Assembly (NCBI GenBank): GCA_016936575.1
Contig: JAFGXQ010000120.1
Coordinates: 33,559 to 97,558, forward strand
Direction of reading: 5' to 3'
Source: Deltaproteobacteria bacterium
GTDB taxonomy: Bacteria; Myxococcota_A; Polyangia; JAAYKL01
DNA: 64,000 nucleotides
A program made the position numbers and the translations under genes. Below the pieces are notes generated by a model that was not told the DNA's origin, did no database searches, and saw only the letters and a list, made by a program, of their open reading frames with translations. Positions 44,020-53,400 of the stretch are shown one piece after another (within the stretch, counting starts at the first letter, position 1; every line of letters starts with the position of its first letter).

Positions 44020-45303
44020 TCATTTCATTTCTTGTTCATTTTCTTGAATAAACAAGGCGTCAACGAAATCGTCTACGTCGAATTGGCGGAGGCTGTCTTT
44101 CGCTTCTCCAATACCAATATACCTGACAGGGATTTTATACTCGTGGCAGATTCCGATAATCACACCACCTTTAGCGGTACCATCCAATTTTGTCAACGCT
44201 ATGCCGGAAATGGAAAGAGCTTCCCCAAACTCTTTTACCTGCTGAAGTGCGTTCTGGCCATTGGTCGCGTCAAGCACAAGCAGAATTTCATGAGGCGCGT
44301 TTTCGTGCGCTTTTCCCATTACGCGATTGATTTTTTTCAATTCTTCCATAAGCGGCGCTTGGGTATGAAGCCTCCCGGCGGTATCTGCGATTACAATGTC
44401 CGCTCCGGTTTCTTGTGCTTTTTTAATCGCATCAAAAACTACTGAGGAGGGGTCGGCTCCCTCTTTCGCGGGCTTCACGACTTCGCTGTCTGTTCGACGG
44501 CCCCAAATTTCAAGCTGGTTCACCGCTGCAGCCCGGAAAGTATCTGCAGCCGCAAGCACAACTTTGTGACCATCCTCCGTAAACTGCGATGCCAACTTTC
44601 CAATGGTGGTTGTTTTTCCGGCCCCATTAACGCCAACGACCATAATTGTGAACGGTTTGTCGGAATCAAAATTCCACGGCGAAGCCTTTATTTTTAAGGC
44701 ATGTTTTATTTCTTGTTTCAACAGCGCCCAAACAGCGTCAGAATCTTTCAACTCTTCCTTGTCGAGCGCGCTTCGTATCATTTCGAGCAACCACTCCGTT
44801 GTTTTTGCACCCACATCTGAGGTGATTAACACTTCTTCGAGTTCTTCCAGCAGTGACGCATCGATCTCTTTCTTGCCCTTAAACAACTCAGAGATTTTGG
44901 AAACCAGGCCGCCTCGTGTTTTCGAAAGACCCTGACGTAACTTCTGTAATTTTCTTTCGCGTCGTGCCGCTTTCAGATTTTGTGCCGCTGTCTGCTCTGC
45001 AGTTTCATCCAGGCGAACACCTTCCGCGGTTTCTTCGCTTTCTTTTTCAGATTTGGAATCAGCGTCTGAATCCGAGGTTTGGTCAGTTTCCTCCGCCTGA
45101 GCAATATCGCCGGAGTCATCCAAAGAGGAGGTGACATGTGTATCGGCAGAAGATGCGGTTGTTGCGGTAGCGCCCTTTGGGGCAGTTGAATCAGAACGTC
45201 CTTCGAGTTCAGTAGCTGACGATGCCGAATTTGATTTTTTAGTAAAAAAGAAGATCAGCGCAATAATTACAATTACTGCAACGACCCCTAGTGCAATACC
45301 CAT
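44020..45303 (-). CDS. ftsY: Signal recognition particle receptor FtsY
   Basis: 427 residues. FtsY docks ribosome-SRP complexes at the inner membrane. Seen are an N-terminal membrane helix (~4-21), an acidic low-complexity region to ~100, the NG domain with helical N part (LSKTRGGLVSKISELF), and the GTPase motifs GVNGAGKTTTIGKL, DTFRAAAVNQL, DTAGRLH and TKLDGTAKGG. GGAGG precedes the ATG at 45303. The N-terminal membrane helix, absent from E. coli FtsY, is common in delta-lineages. Confidence 0.96.
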   Translation of the reverse strand: MGIALGVVAVIVIIALIFFFTKKSNSASSATELEGRSDSTAPKGATATTASSADTHVTSSLDDSGDIAQAEETDQTSDSDADSKSEKESEETAEGVRLDETAEQTAAQNLKAARRERKLQKLRQGLSKTRGGLVSKISELFKGKKEIDASLLEELEEVLITSDVGAKTTEWLLEMIRSALDKEELKDSDAVWALLKQEIKHALKIKASPWNFDSDKPFTIMVVGVNGAGKTTTIGKLASQFTEDGHKVVLAAADTFRAAAVNQLEIWGRRTDSEVVKPAKEGADPSSVVFDAIKKAQETGADIVIADTAGRLHTQAPLMEELKKINRVMGKAHENAPHEILLVLDATNGQNALQQVKEFGEALSISGIALTKLDGTAKGGVIIGICHEYKIPVRYIGIGEAKDSLRQFDVDDFVDALFIQENEQEMK

Positions 45304-45629
45304 TTACATCCTCCAAATTTCGAATTCTGGATGTTCCGCGCAAATTGAGGAACGCCTGTCAATTTGTGATGTATTAAAGCCTATTGAATACTAAATTGTC
45401 AAGTTATGCTGTAATTCATGACAACTAAATTGAAAACAGTTTTGTTTTTTTTGGGTTCGCGCTAGAATCAAGGGCGTGAGCAGTTATGAGCAGACATTCA
45501 CAAATTTCAATAAAATCACTAAGTGTGCCCAAAACAAAAAAAAACGATATGACATTGATGATTTCGTTTTATTTTACGTCAAAATAATTGTGGCGAAGCT
45601 ATTAACCTTTTCGGCATGAGGAAATTTAA
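45304..45629. other. AT-rich divergent intergenic region
   Basis: 326 bases between ftsY and the HEAT-repeat gene, rich in A and T tracts. It must hold promoters for both. No gene, tRNA or clear hairpin was seen; a TAGAAT near 45460 is a possible -10 for the rightward side, without a convincing -35. Confidence 0.45.
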
Positions 45630-46535
45630 TTGTTTGTAAAATACAATTTTATCGCGTTTTGTTGGGGATTGCTGGCATGGGTTGGGGTGTCATTTATGTC
45701 CCATTCCGCGAACGCAGATGTCCGCGCTGATTATCTCATAAATTTGTTAAAAACAGGGAGCAGCTATCGTGTTCGAATACAGGCCGCTCAGTCACTGGGG
45801 CGGATTCAGAGCAAGGAGGCATTGCCTGCTTTGCAGGACGCGCTTAAGGACAGTTCTCCACATGTTGTGATTGCAGTCGCCGCAGCACTTGGCGAAATTG
45901 GAGATCCGGCCGCATTACCGGCACTCAAGGCAGCGAGTCGACGAAATCATTCCGCTGCTGTTAAAACGCAATTGGCGGCGACGATTAGATTGCTTCAGGC
46001 AATTGCTCCTGACAGTGCCGATTCATCCGATATTGCAGAGTCCCCCGGACAATATCAGTTCCTCGTAAAAGTGGATGCAATGGGGAATTCCTCCACTTCC
46101 CGCACACCGAATATCGTAAACGTTATGCGCGACCTGGTAATGGATGTGTTGGCAGCGCGCGCCGGGGTAGAAATACAGTCTGGGGTCATGACTGACGAAC
46201 AGGTTCGCGCCAAATTAAAGAAAGAGAGCCAGAAGGGGTTCATCATTTCGGGCGCATTGATTAAGCTCCAGCGAGAGCAGGATTACATGGTCGCAAAGAT
46301 TGCGCTGAACGTGTTGTCAAATCCGGATTACAATCTCGTTATGATGCCTGCCGGAGAGGCGAGAGTACCAATTGATTTTTCAGATGCGCTGGCCGCACGG
46401 CATCAGGGGAAAAGTCAGGATGTGGTGGCGCAGCTTGAAACTGATTCCATCCGCAAAGCAGAAACAATTGTAATGAAGAAGCTCATCGAAAATTTAATTG
46501 GCAAAATTCTTGAAGCGGCGCCGGACGTATTGTAA
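45630..46535 (+). CDS. Secreted HEAT-repeat protein
   Basis: 301 residues. A signal peptide (FCWGLLAWVGVSFMSHSANA) is followed by about three HEAT/PBS-type repeats (~33-125: YRVRIQAAQSLGRIQSKEALPALQDAL, VVIAVAAALGEIGDPAALPAL). Residues ~135-300 form a separate domain not recognised. It is probably a periplasmic scaffold. The TTG start at 45630 is supported by AGGAA upstream and the signal peptide position. The HAMP-type membrane gene follows after 45 bases. Confidence 0.75.
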   Translation: MFVKYNFIAFCWGLLAWVGVSFMSHSANADVRADYLINLLKTGSSYRVRIQAAQSLGRIQSKEALPALQDALKDSSPHVVIAVAAALGEIGDPAALPALKAASRRNHSAAVKTQLAATIRLLQAIAPDSADSSDIAESPGQYQFLVKVDAMGNSSTSRTPNIVNVMRDLVMDVLAARAGVEIQSGVMTDEQVRAKLKKESQKGFIISGALIKLQREQDYMVAKIALNVLSNPDYNLVMMPAGEARVPIDFSDALAARHQGKSQDVVAQLETDSIRKAETIVMKKLIENLIGKILEAAPDVL

Positions 46536-46580
46536 TTGTTTTTGTAACCCTTTCAGTGAATTAAATGTAAGGAGATGACG

Positions 46581-47207
46581 ATGGAGCAAACGGAAAAACC
46601 ATCAGTTCCTCAAACCCAAAGCAAGAGACAAATACGGAATTTTTTGATTGATAAGAAATTTCAACTGGGGTGGGTGTTCCGAGTTGCCGGAATGGTGACC
46701 CTCATCGTAACCGTGATGGGATATTTTCTGTACGGCACGCTGGTGGAGTCAATAGAGTTGATAAACGCCCAGGTTTTAAGTACTGCATCAATGACTGAAC
46801 AGGCGCAGCAGGCAATTGTAGAAAAAGGTGCGCGAGACCAGTTGTATACCGGGTTGGTATTGGCGAGTTCCCTGGCCGCTTTGGTTGTCGTTCTAAGTTT
46901 GTCCACTATTGTTGTTACCCATAAGGTTGCGGGGCCGGCGTACAAAATTAAACGGTTACTTTCCACTGTCGATGGGGATCACCTGCAGCTTTTTGAAAAG
47001 TTGCGCAAAGGCGATGAATTACATGAGGTATTTAAAGAGTTCAGTGATATGCTGAGGCGGTTGCGGGAATCTCGCCATCTGGATATTGAGCAGTTGGAGA
47101 CCGTCACCAGTGCGTTGAAAGCCGAAGGCCGTGTCAGTGATTCCAATATTCAAGCGCTTGAACTAATGCTGGAGCGGTATCGTAAAAGTATCGCGATGGA
47201 TGATTGA
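46581..47207 (+). CDS. Two-helix membrane protein with HAMP-like region
   Basis: 208 residues. Two membrane segments (~36-58 and ~92-115) flank a short periplasmic loop. The HTHKVAGPAYKIKRLL-type entry to HAMP is seen as VVTHKVAGPAYKIKRLL, then a helical tail (FKEFSDMLRRLRES) without kinase, cyclase or chemoreceptor signalling domain. It may be an adaptor sensing with another output. The ATG at 46581 is used because AGGAG (46570-46574) is correctly spaced; an ATG at 46575 is too close. Confidence 0.75.
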   Translation: MEQTEKPSVPQTQSKRQIRNFLIDKKFQLGWVFRVAGMVTLIVTVMGYFLYGTLVESIELINAQVLSTASMTEQAQQAIVEKGARDQLYTGLVLASSLAALVVVLSLSTIVVTHKVAGPAYKIKRLLSTVDGDHLQLFEKLRKGDELHEVFKEFSDMLRRLRESRHLDIEQLETVTSALKAEGRVSDSNIQALELMLERYRKSIAMDD

Positions 47208-47218
47208 CGCCGTTCCCG

Positions 47219-47578
47219 TCAAAACGCATTTTCAAAATATTCAAACTTTTTTTCTTCCCATATTATCGTAGCCACATCAAAGCGAACTGCTTTATTGTGT
47301 ACCTTGTTTTTAATCATATACGCCGTCGCAGCCCTTCGTATTTGATTCATTTTTTTGCTGGTGATGGTTTCTGCAGGGTGCCCGAGCTGTCTTGTTTTGC
47401 GGGTACGAACCTCTATGAACACAAGTATATCGGTTGAATTTTCGAGTGCTACAATATCGATTTCTGCGAATTTCTCTCGAACATTTCTGGCAAGGATGGT
47501 GAAGCCCTGTTTGACTAATTTATCACAAACGAGGCTTTCACCTGTTTGACCGATTTGAGTCGTACTATTATGTTTCAT
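47219..47578 (-). CDS. YraN/UPF0102-family endonuclease-like protein
   Basis: 119 residues, the usual YraN length. The family core is seen: GESLVCDKLVKQGFTILARNVREKFAEIDIV and LVFIEVRTRK, giving the E-x-D..E-V-[KR] residues of a restriction-endonuclease-like (Holliday-junction-resolvase-like) fold. Most members read GEID where this has AEID. It starts at ATG 47578. It converges with the membrane gene at 47207. Confidence 0.85.
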   Translation of the reverse strand: MKHNSTTQIGQTGESLVCDKLVKQGFTILARNVREKFAEIDIVALENSTDILVFIEVRTRKTRQLGHPAETITSKKMNQIRRAATAYMIKNKVHNKAVRFDVATIIWEEKKFEYFENAF

Positions 47579-47683
47579 TGAAACACCGTTATTAGAAAAT
47601 TGGGCAACTGGATTTAGCGGACCCCGCGGCAATAAAGTTTTACTGAAGATTCGCTGTAAGAGAAGAACAGACTGACAAGGGGA

Positions 47684-48340
47684 TTAACGGGTAATTGTTT
47701 TACAAGACCAGAGCCAAGGCTCTTCACTGTTTGTGGAGGGCGTGCAGATCTCGCCGAAATCCTCATTCGATGCGCCGGATGATTCACAAGGCTCATCAAT
47801 ACACTCGGGTACACAGTAACCACCGAATAGTTTGTCTGAGATCCCCGTAATCGGGTCAAGCACTTTCACACAGTGTGCAGACGGGGGACATTCGCACAAA
47901 TCGTCATATTTGTCGGGGTTATCTACATATCGGTTTCCGTCTTCATCTTCGCAACGGCAGGAACAGAAAGAAAATTTGAGCAATACCGGCTCTTCGATAA
48001 CCTGTCCGTCCTCAATGATAGCGCCGCAGTTCTCGGCAGACGGAGTCTCGAGACAGAGATCAGCACGCGATACAGCTGAAGAGGAGCTGGTTTCGCCATT
48101 GTCTCGGTCGGGATTGAGTTTAGTTTGAGTGAGGCAGATTCCCGAACTTGTCGCACACTGAACAGAACCTGTTTCGATGGACCAGGTAATGGTATCGGCC
48201 TTTGTACCATCAGCGAGAAGTTCTGTGCTGAATTTTCTATCATCCGTTTCGGCCACGCAAGGAGCACCGACAGGTTCTTCTTTGCATCCACTGGCAAATA
48301 TAACGACAATGAGTCCGATAAAAGCAATCGATTTTAACAT
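47684..48340 (-). CDS. Cysteine-rich lipoprotein, unknown function
   Basis: 218 residues. The lipobox FASGC (Cys ~19) is followed by about sixteen more cysteines, clustered in FSFCSCRCEDEDG and YDDLCECPPSAHC, suggesting disulfide knots. No repeat stalk is present, unlike the lipoprotein at 18209. GAGGA lies about seven bases before the ATG. Family not recognised. Confidence 0.75.
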   Translation of the reverse strand: MLKSIAFIGLIVVIFASGCKEEPVGAPCVAETDDRKFSTELLADGTKADTITWSIETGSVQCATSSGICLTQTKLNPDRDNGETSSSSAVSRADLCLETPSAENCGAIIEDGQVIEEPVLLKFSFCSCRCEDEDGNRYVDNPDKYDDLCECPPSAHCVKVLDPITGISDKLFGGYCVPECIDEPCESSGASNEDFGEICTPSTNSEEPWLWSCKTITR

Positions 48341-48698
48341 GTAAAAGTCCTCTTTCCTTTATACATTGTTCACTCTTACTGAAACAAAATACCATTTTTT
48401 CGGAGAACTTTGTATCCTTTTCAACAAACTTAGTCAAGAAAGAATATTTCTATCATTTTTGGCGTAACAGACTTAAAATAAACGGAAATTTCATGTTTAC
48501 AACAACGATACAGTGTCACTGTATCGTTGCTACAAAATCCTTGACTTTTGCTTTTATAACCAATACTATACGCGCGTATGTTCTCTGTAACCTAGCGTAA
48601 TTGTTGTCGTTTTCGACACAATCAGTTGGAATTTGCAGTGGACGCTGTGCACGATTTTTAATAGGCTGAATTACGTTTTTATTGAAACGAGGTAAAAG
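48341..48698. other. Divergent intergenic region with operator-like inverted repeat
   Basis: 358 bases, AT-rich, between the Cys-rich lipoprotein and the first TPR gene of the Glt/Nfs-like run. The only feature that stands out is the perfect inverted repeat at 48503-48529. Confidence 0.5.
48503..48529. promoter_or_regulatory. Perfect 13-1-13 inverted repeat, likely operator
   Basis: CAACGATACAGTG, one central T, then its exact complement. It sits in a divergent region about 170 bases from both start codons and is not followed by a T tract, so a dimeric-regulator site is more likely than a terminator. The regulator is unknown. Confidence 0.5.
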
Positions 48699-50420
48699 AT
48701 GGTAAAAAACGGTTTTCTTACTGGTTTTCTCACGCTTGCGGTGCTGTTGACCCTGGGGGCGGTTGCACACGCTCAAGATGATATGGACTTCACCAGCGAA
48801 GATCCAGGCGCCGCTCTGGCGGGGGATGATACGGCAGCCGCTCCGGCTGCGGCACCTCCTGCACCGGTGATCGCAGCGCCCCCTCCGAAACCAAGTGGGC
48901 CGCCGAGCGAAGCATTAGCCAACGCGCTTCGTTTTTATCAACAGGAACGGTATGCGCAGGCCGCAGTTCAGCTTCAGCGAATCGTGCAGGGGGAAACAGG
49001 AGACGAACCGGCGAATGTGCAGAAAGCGCAGTTCTTCCTGGGCAAATGTTTTTATCATCTGAAATTTTATCAGGCGGCGTTGGGTGTTTTCGAAGAAATC
49101 GCATTGATGTCGACCGGGCACATTTATTTCCATTCGACATTGCAGTGGCTTGCGCAACTGTCGCGCGAGTTGCCGGAACCTGCCGGAATTATCGGTCTGG
49201 TTGGTCGGTACGGTGATTCTGTGAATGCATTGCAGGAGTTCAAACGGCCTCAAACAAAAGACCTCTATAATGAGTTAATGTATCTCATGGGACGGTATTG
49301 GTATCAGATGGGCGAATTCGGCAAGGCACGCAGCTTTTTTATGGGGATCAGTCCGGACTCAGAATTAAAAGTGAACGCTGAGTTTTTTACAGGAATTACC
49401 TACGTGCGCCAGCGAAAGGCGATGCCGGCCTCTAAGGCGTTTTTGAAAATTGTTGAGCGTTACGACGGGCAGTTGTTTCTCGATGAAGACGAAGAGCGCT
49501 TTTTGAATCTCGCTTGGCTGTCACTTGCTCGTATTTACTATTCGACCAAACACTGGGATTCCGCAATTGCCGCTTGGAACAAAGTTCCTCAGTCCTCAGA
49601 GTATTATCTGGATGCACAGTTCGAGGAGTCCTGGGCGTATTTTCAGATTGATAATTACAGTCGCGCGCTCGGAAATATCCACACTCTTCAATCACCGTAT
49701 TTTAGAGAATCCTTCTACCCTGAAGCGGTTATTTTGAAAGCGGTGATTTTCTTTGATCAGTGCTTGTATGACGATGCGAAGCTTGTTGTTGACCAGTTCC
49801 GAAAAGATTTTGAACCGGTAAAGGATGAGTTGCAGGCGAATCTTTCCAAATTTCAGGATAACGTGCAGTTTTTTGAATTTTTAAGAAAACTGAGGAAGGC
49901 AATCGATGACGGTGCGTTGGAAGATACCGACCAGAAGACGATTCTGGGGTTGCCGCGAGGCGTTGTATACGTTGTGAAAGGTGCGTTGGACGACAGAACG
50001 CTGCTTCGAAACTTGGATTACGTCGAGTTATTGGAGAAAGAAGCGGAGAAATTGAAAAAAATGCCTGCTCAGTTTGTGAACTCCACTGCAGGTCAGCGGA
50101 TTATGCAAGATATTGAAACCGCGAAATCCGTTGCGATTGATAATACCGGAAATCTTGCAAGATCACGTTATGAGCGTCTTCTGACTGAAATTCAGGACTT
50201 TCTGAATCAGACAACGAGGGTTGAGATTGAGATTTTGAAAGCATTGCGTGGTGAATTGGAACAGGAAGCTGCCGCGGGGGATGAAATCGGTCGAGTTCAT
50301 GCGAAGAATGCAGAAATTTCAAGTGACGAAGAACACGTCGTGTGGCCTTTCCAGGGCGAGTACTGGCGTGATGAATTGGGATATTACCGTCAACCAGTTG
50401 AAAGGCATTGTGGGAGGTAA
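48699..50420 (+). CDS. Periplasmic TPR protein, GltC/NfsC-like position
   Basis: 573 residues. A signal peptide (LTLAVLLTLGAVAHAQ) is followed by an Ala/Pro linker (~45-70) and TPR-type repeats (~72-330: ALRFYQQERYAQAAVQLQRIV, AQFFLGKCFYHLKFYQAALGVF, LARIYYSTKHWDSAIAAWNKV). The C-terminus has a helical region and a distinctive ending, VVWPFQGEYWRDELGYYRQP. GAGG precedes the ATG. It is the first gene of a run whose order matches gltC-G/nfsC-G; probably a periplasmic scaffold. Confidence 0.8.
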   Translation: MVKNGFLTGFLTLAVLLTLGAVAHAQDDMDFTSEDPGAALAGDDTAAAPAAAPPAPVIAAPPPKPSGPPSEALANALRFYQQERYAQAAVQLQRIVQGETGDEPANVQKAQFFLGKCFYHLKFYQAALGVFEEIALMSTGHIYFHSTLQWLAQLSRELPEPAGIIGLVGRYGDSVNALQEFKRPQTKDLYNELMYLMGRYWYQMGEFGKARSFFMGISPDSELKVNAEFFTGITYVRQRKAMPASKAFLKIVERYDGQLFLDEDEERFLNLAWLSLARIYYSTKHWDSAIAAWNKVPQSSEYYLDAQFEESWAYFQIDNYSRALGNIHTLQSPYFRESFYPEAVILKAVIFFDQCLYDDAKLVVDQFRKDFEPVKDELQANLSKFQDNVQFFEFLRKLRKAIDDGALEDTDQKTILGLPRGVVYVVKGALDDRTLLRNLDYVELLEKEAEKLKKMPAQFVNSTAGQRIMQDIETAKSVAIDNTGNLARSRYERLLTEIQDFLNQTTRVEIEILKALRGELEQEAAAGDEIGRVHAKNAEISSDEEHVVWPFQGEYWRDELGYYRQPVERHCGR

Positions 50421-50426
50421 TCGGAT

Positions 50427-53400
50427 ATGATGAAAACTAAAGTGAGTACAGGGATTATAACAGGTGTTGCCGCAGGGCTGCTTTTTTTGAACAGCGGTGT
50501 CGTCAACGCGGCTTCCGCCACCACTTTGCCTGGTGAAAAACAATGTGTCCCGGCCAGTGTTGAGGCACAGGTGACCAGTTGTGAAGGGGCGGTTAAGCTT
50601 GGAAGCAAGAACGGTCGTGCGCAGGTCGGAACCAGTACCAAGAAAGAGCGCGAGAAAAAGAAAGCGCCGGTTGGACCAAGTCTTGATCGTAACATGGTGA
50701 AAGACATCCTTGAATCTTCTTTCACTCAGAAGCGAAAAGCGCGCGCAATTGATATTCTCAAACAAGAAATTCAGTTGATCACTCGTCTGGCCCAGGGAAC
50801 GCCCGATTCTGATCCGGATAAACCTGAAATTTTGAAGCGTTTGGCCGATGCTTATAAGGAATTGTATACATCAATCAACTTCATGGCCCGTGGGTTGGAA
50901 GAAAAGATTTATGAGGCCAATGAAAAGGGAGACAAGGAACTCGCGAAAAAATTGAAGGCACAGCAACTCGCACTGGACAAAAAGTCCACAGTGGTTCGTG
51001 AGGCAGCGGTAAAAGCATATGTGCAGATTCGTGACAAGTTCCAGGATTACGACGCATATGATCAGATTCTGTTCGCTATCGCGTATGAGATTGACCAAAT
51101 GGCCATTGAGGTCAGTGATGAAGCGACCAAATCGGCATATCGCTCCAGAGCTCGTGAATTCTATCAACAACTGATCCGGAATTATCCGAATTCGAAATAT
51201 ATTCCCCACGCATGGATGGCTTATGGTGAGTATTATTTCCATGAGGAAAAAAATGTCGATCAGGCGATGAAAGCCTATGAGCAGGTTGTAGAGTGGGGCG
51301 AGAAAGACAACCCCAACTATGTAATCGCGATGTATTATCAGGCATGGTGTTTAATTAACATGCAGGAACACAAGCAGGCGATTAATCAGTTTAACAAGGT
51401 GATTCAGTACGCCATCAAAAATCCCAGCAACAAGGAAGCCCAGTCCGTTGCAAAACGTGCTCGAATGGAATTGGTAAGTCCGTTTTCGAAAATTGGAAAT
51501 CCGAACGAAGCTTGGTCGCTTTTCCAACAATTGGGTGGCGATCGCGCGCAGGCAATGTTGGATAAATTGGCGTATACCTACTACGACGAAGGGCAATGGC
51601 AAGATGCCATCGTTGTGTTCCATCAGTTGCAGAAATTGGAACTCGATAATTATCAGAAGAATAACGGAGATGATCTCTGTAAATATCAAACATCTGTAAC
51701 TCGTGCGACTATCAACGCTTTGTCAAAAGAAAAGCAGACACAGGAAATCGCACGGCAGATTTCTTTGTCAAAGAAATTCTCCGGCGAAAAGCACGACCCG
51801 AAAAAAATTAAAGAATGTAGTCAGGAATCAATCTCGATTGCATGGGATATCGCCACACAGTGGCACTTGGAAGCTGTGGGCAATGAATCGTCTCCGGGAA
51901 CAAAGGCGCCGGAAACCATGCAACTCTGTATTGATTTGTACAACTCGATTTTGGAAAATTATCCCAACCTTGATGAACTTAACGTTGAAGGGTTTGATGA
52001 AAAAACAAAACCGACTCGTTATCGCGTTGCCTACTACAAAGCAGAGCTTTACTGGTTCATGGAAGATTGGGAGAAATGTGGTCCCGCGTTCGATAAGGTT
52101 GTAGATATGGATCCCAACGGGATGTATACGCCTGATGCGGCGTATGCGGCGGTACTGTGTTACAACAAAATTTATGTGGCAAAACGTGCCGAGACCGATA
52201 AGGAGCGGAAACATCAGATTAATAGCGATGATTCCGCTATCAAGAAAAAGTGCGATAAGCAGTGTGCCAAGAAAAGGGGCGATGAGAAGGAAAGCTGCAT
52301 CACAGCATGTAAAGATGAGAATAAAACGGTTCTTGAGCCGGTTGAGCTGACAACTCTTGAGAAAGGTATTCTCAAATCATACGGCAGATATATTTGTTTC
52401 GTAAAAGACGCCCCCGATTTGGCAAATATCAAATATCGTCGCGCTCGTATCTATTACGAGGCGAATATGTTCCAGGAAGCGGCGGTCCTTTTCAAAGACA
52501 TCGCAATGAATCATTCCGAAGATGAAATCGGTGTGTACGCAGCGAACCTCTACCTGGATTCATTGAACGCTCTGGGTTCGATGGTGAAAACCCCAATCGA
52601 TTCTTGCTATGATGATTTGGCGGCGGTGGTCGACGTATTCATCGATTCCAGCAAGGCGCCGGGTGTGAATCTGATGAAAGATGAGCAATTCGCTTCTCAG
52701 ATTAAAGCGCTCAAAGTGGGGGTTATGCGTAAGCAGGCAGAATCTCTGACCAAGCGTAAACGATTCATGGAAGCAGCAGAAATCTATTTGGACATCTATA
52801 AAAACTACACTGGTGTGTACGATGACCGAGGAATGTGCGAGGTTCTGTTCAATACCGCGATCAACCTGGAGTCCGCTCGTTTGGTTATGAAAGCGATTGA
52901 CGTTCGTAAACATATGGTTGCCACGTATCCCGAGTGCGAGCATTCTAAGAAAGCCGCGTACTTTATCGGGCAGAACTACCATGCGTTACAGAACTTTTCA
53001 AAAGCAGCCGAGTACTACGTGAAGTTTGCGACCAAGTATGAAGGCGAGAAAGAATCTCCTGAAGCGATGAAGAACGCGATTATGTTCTACATCGGCTTGA
53101 ACAACATCGAAGAAGCATTGAATACCGTGAGCAAGTTCGAAAAATCCTATGCTCGCAAAGACATCAAGTCGACAGCCAGCGTTGTGTTCAGCGCAGGGTT
53201 TGTTTATTTCAACGAGGAAAAATGGGAAGAAACCCGCAAATGGTACACCAATTATCTGAAAAAATATAGCAAAGCAGGACTATACGACGAGCAGATTCAG
53301 GCGATGGTGATGGTGGGCGATTCGTATTGGAATGACAGGAAACCGAACTACGGAAAAGCCGTACAAATGTACCAGAAGGCCATCAGTACTTTCGAAAAAA

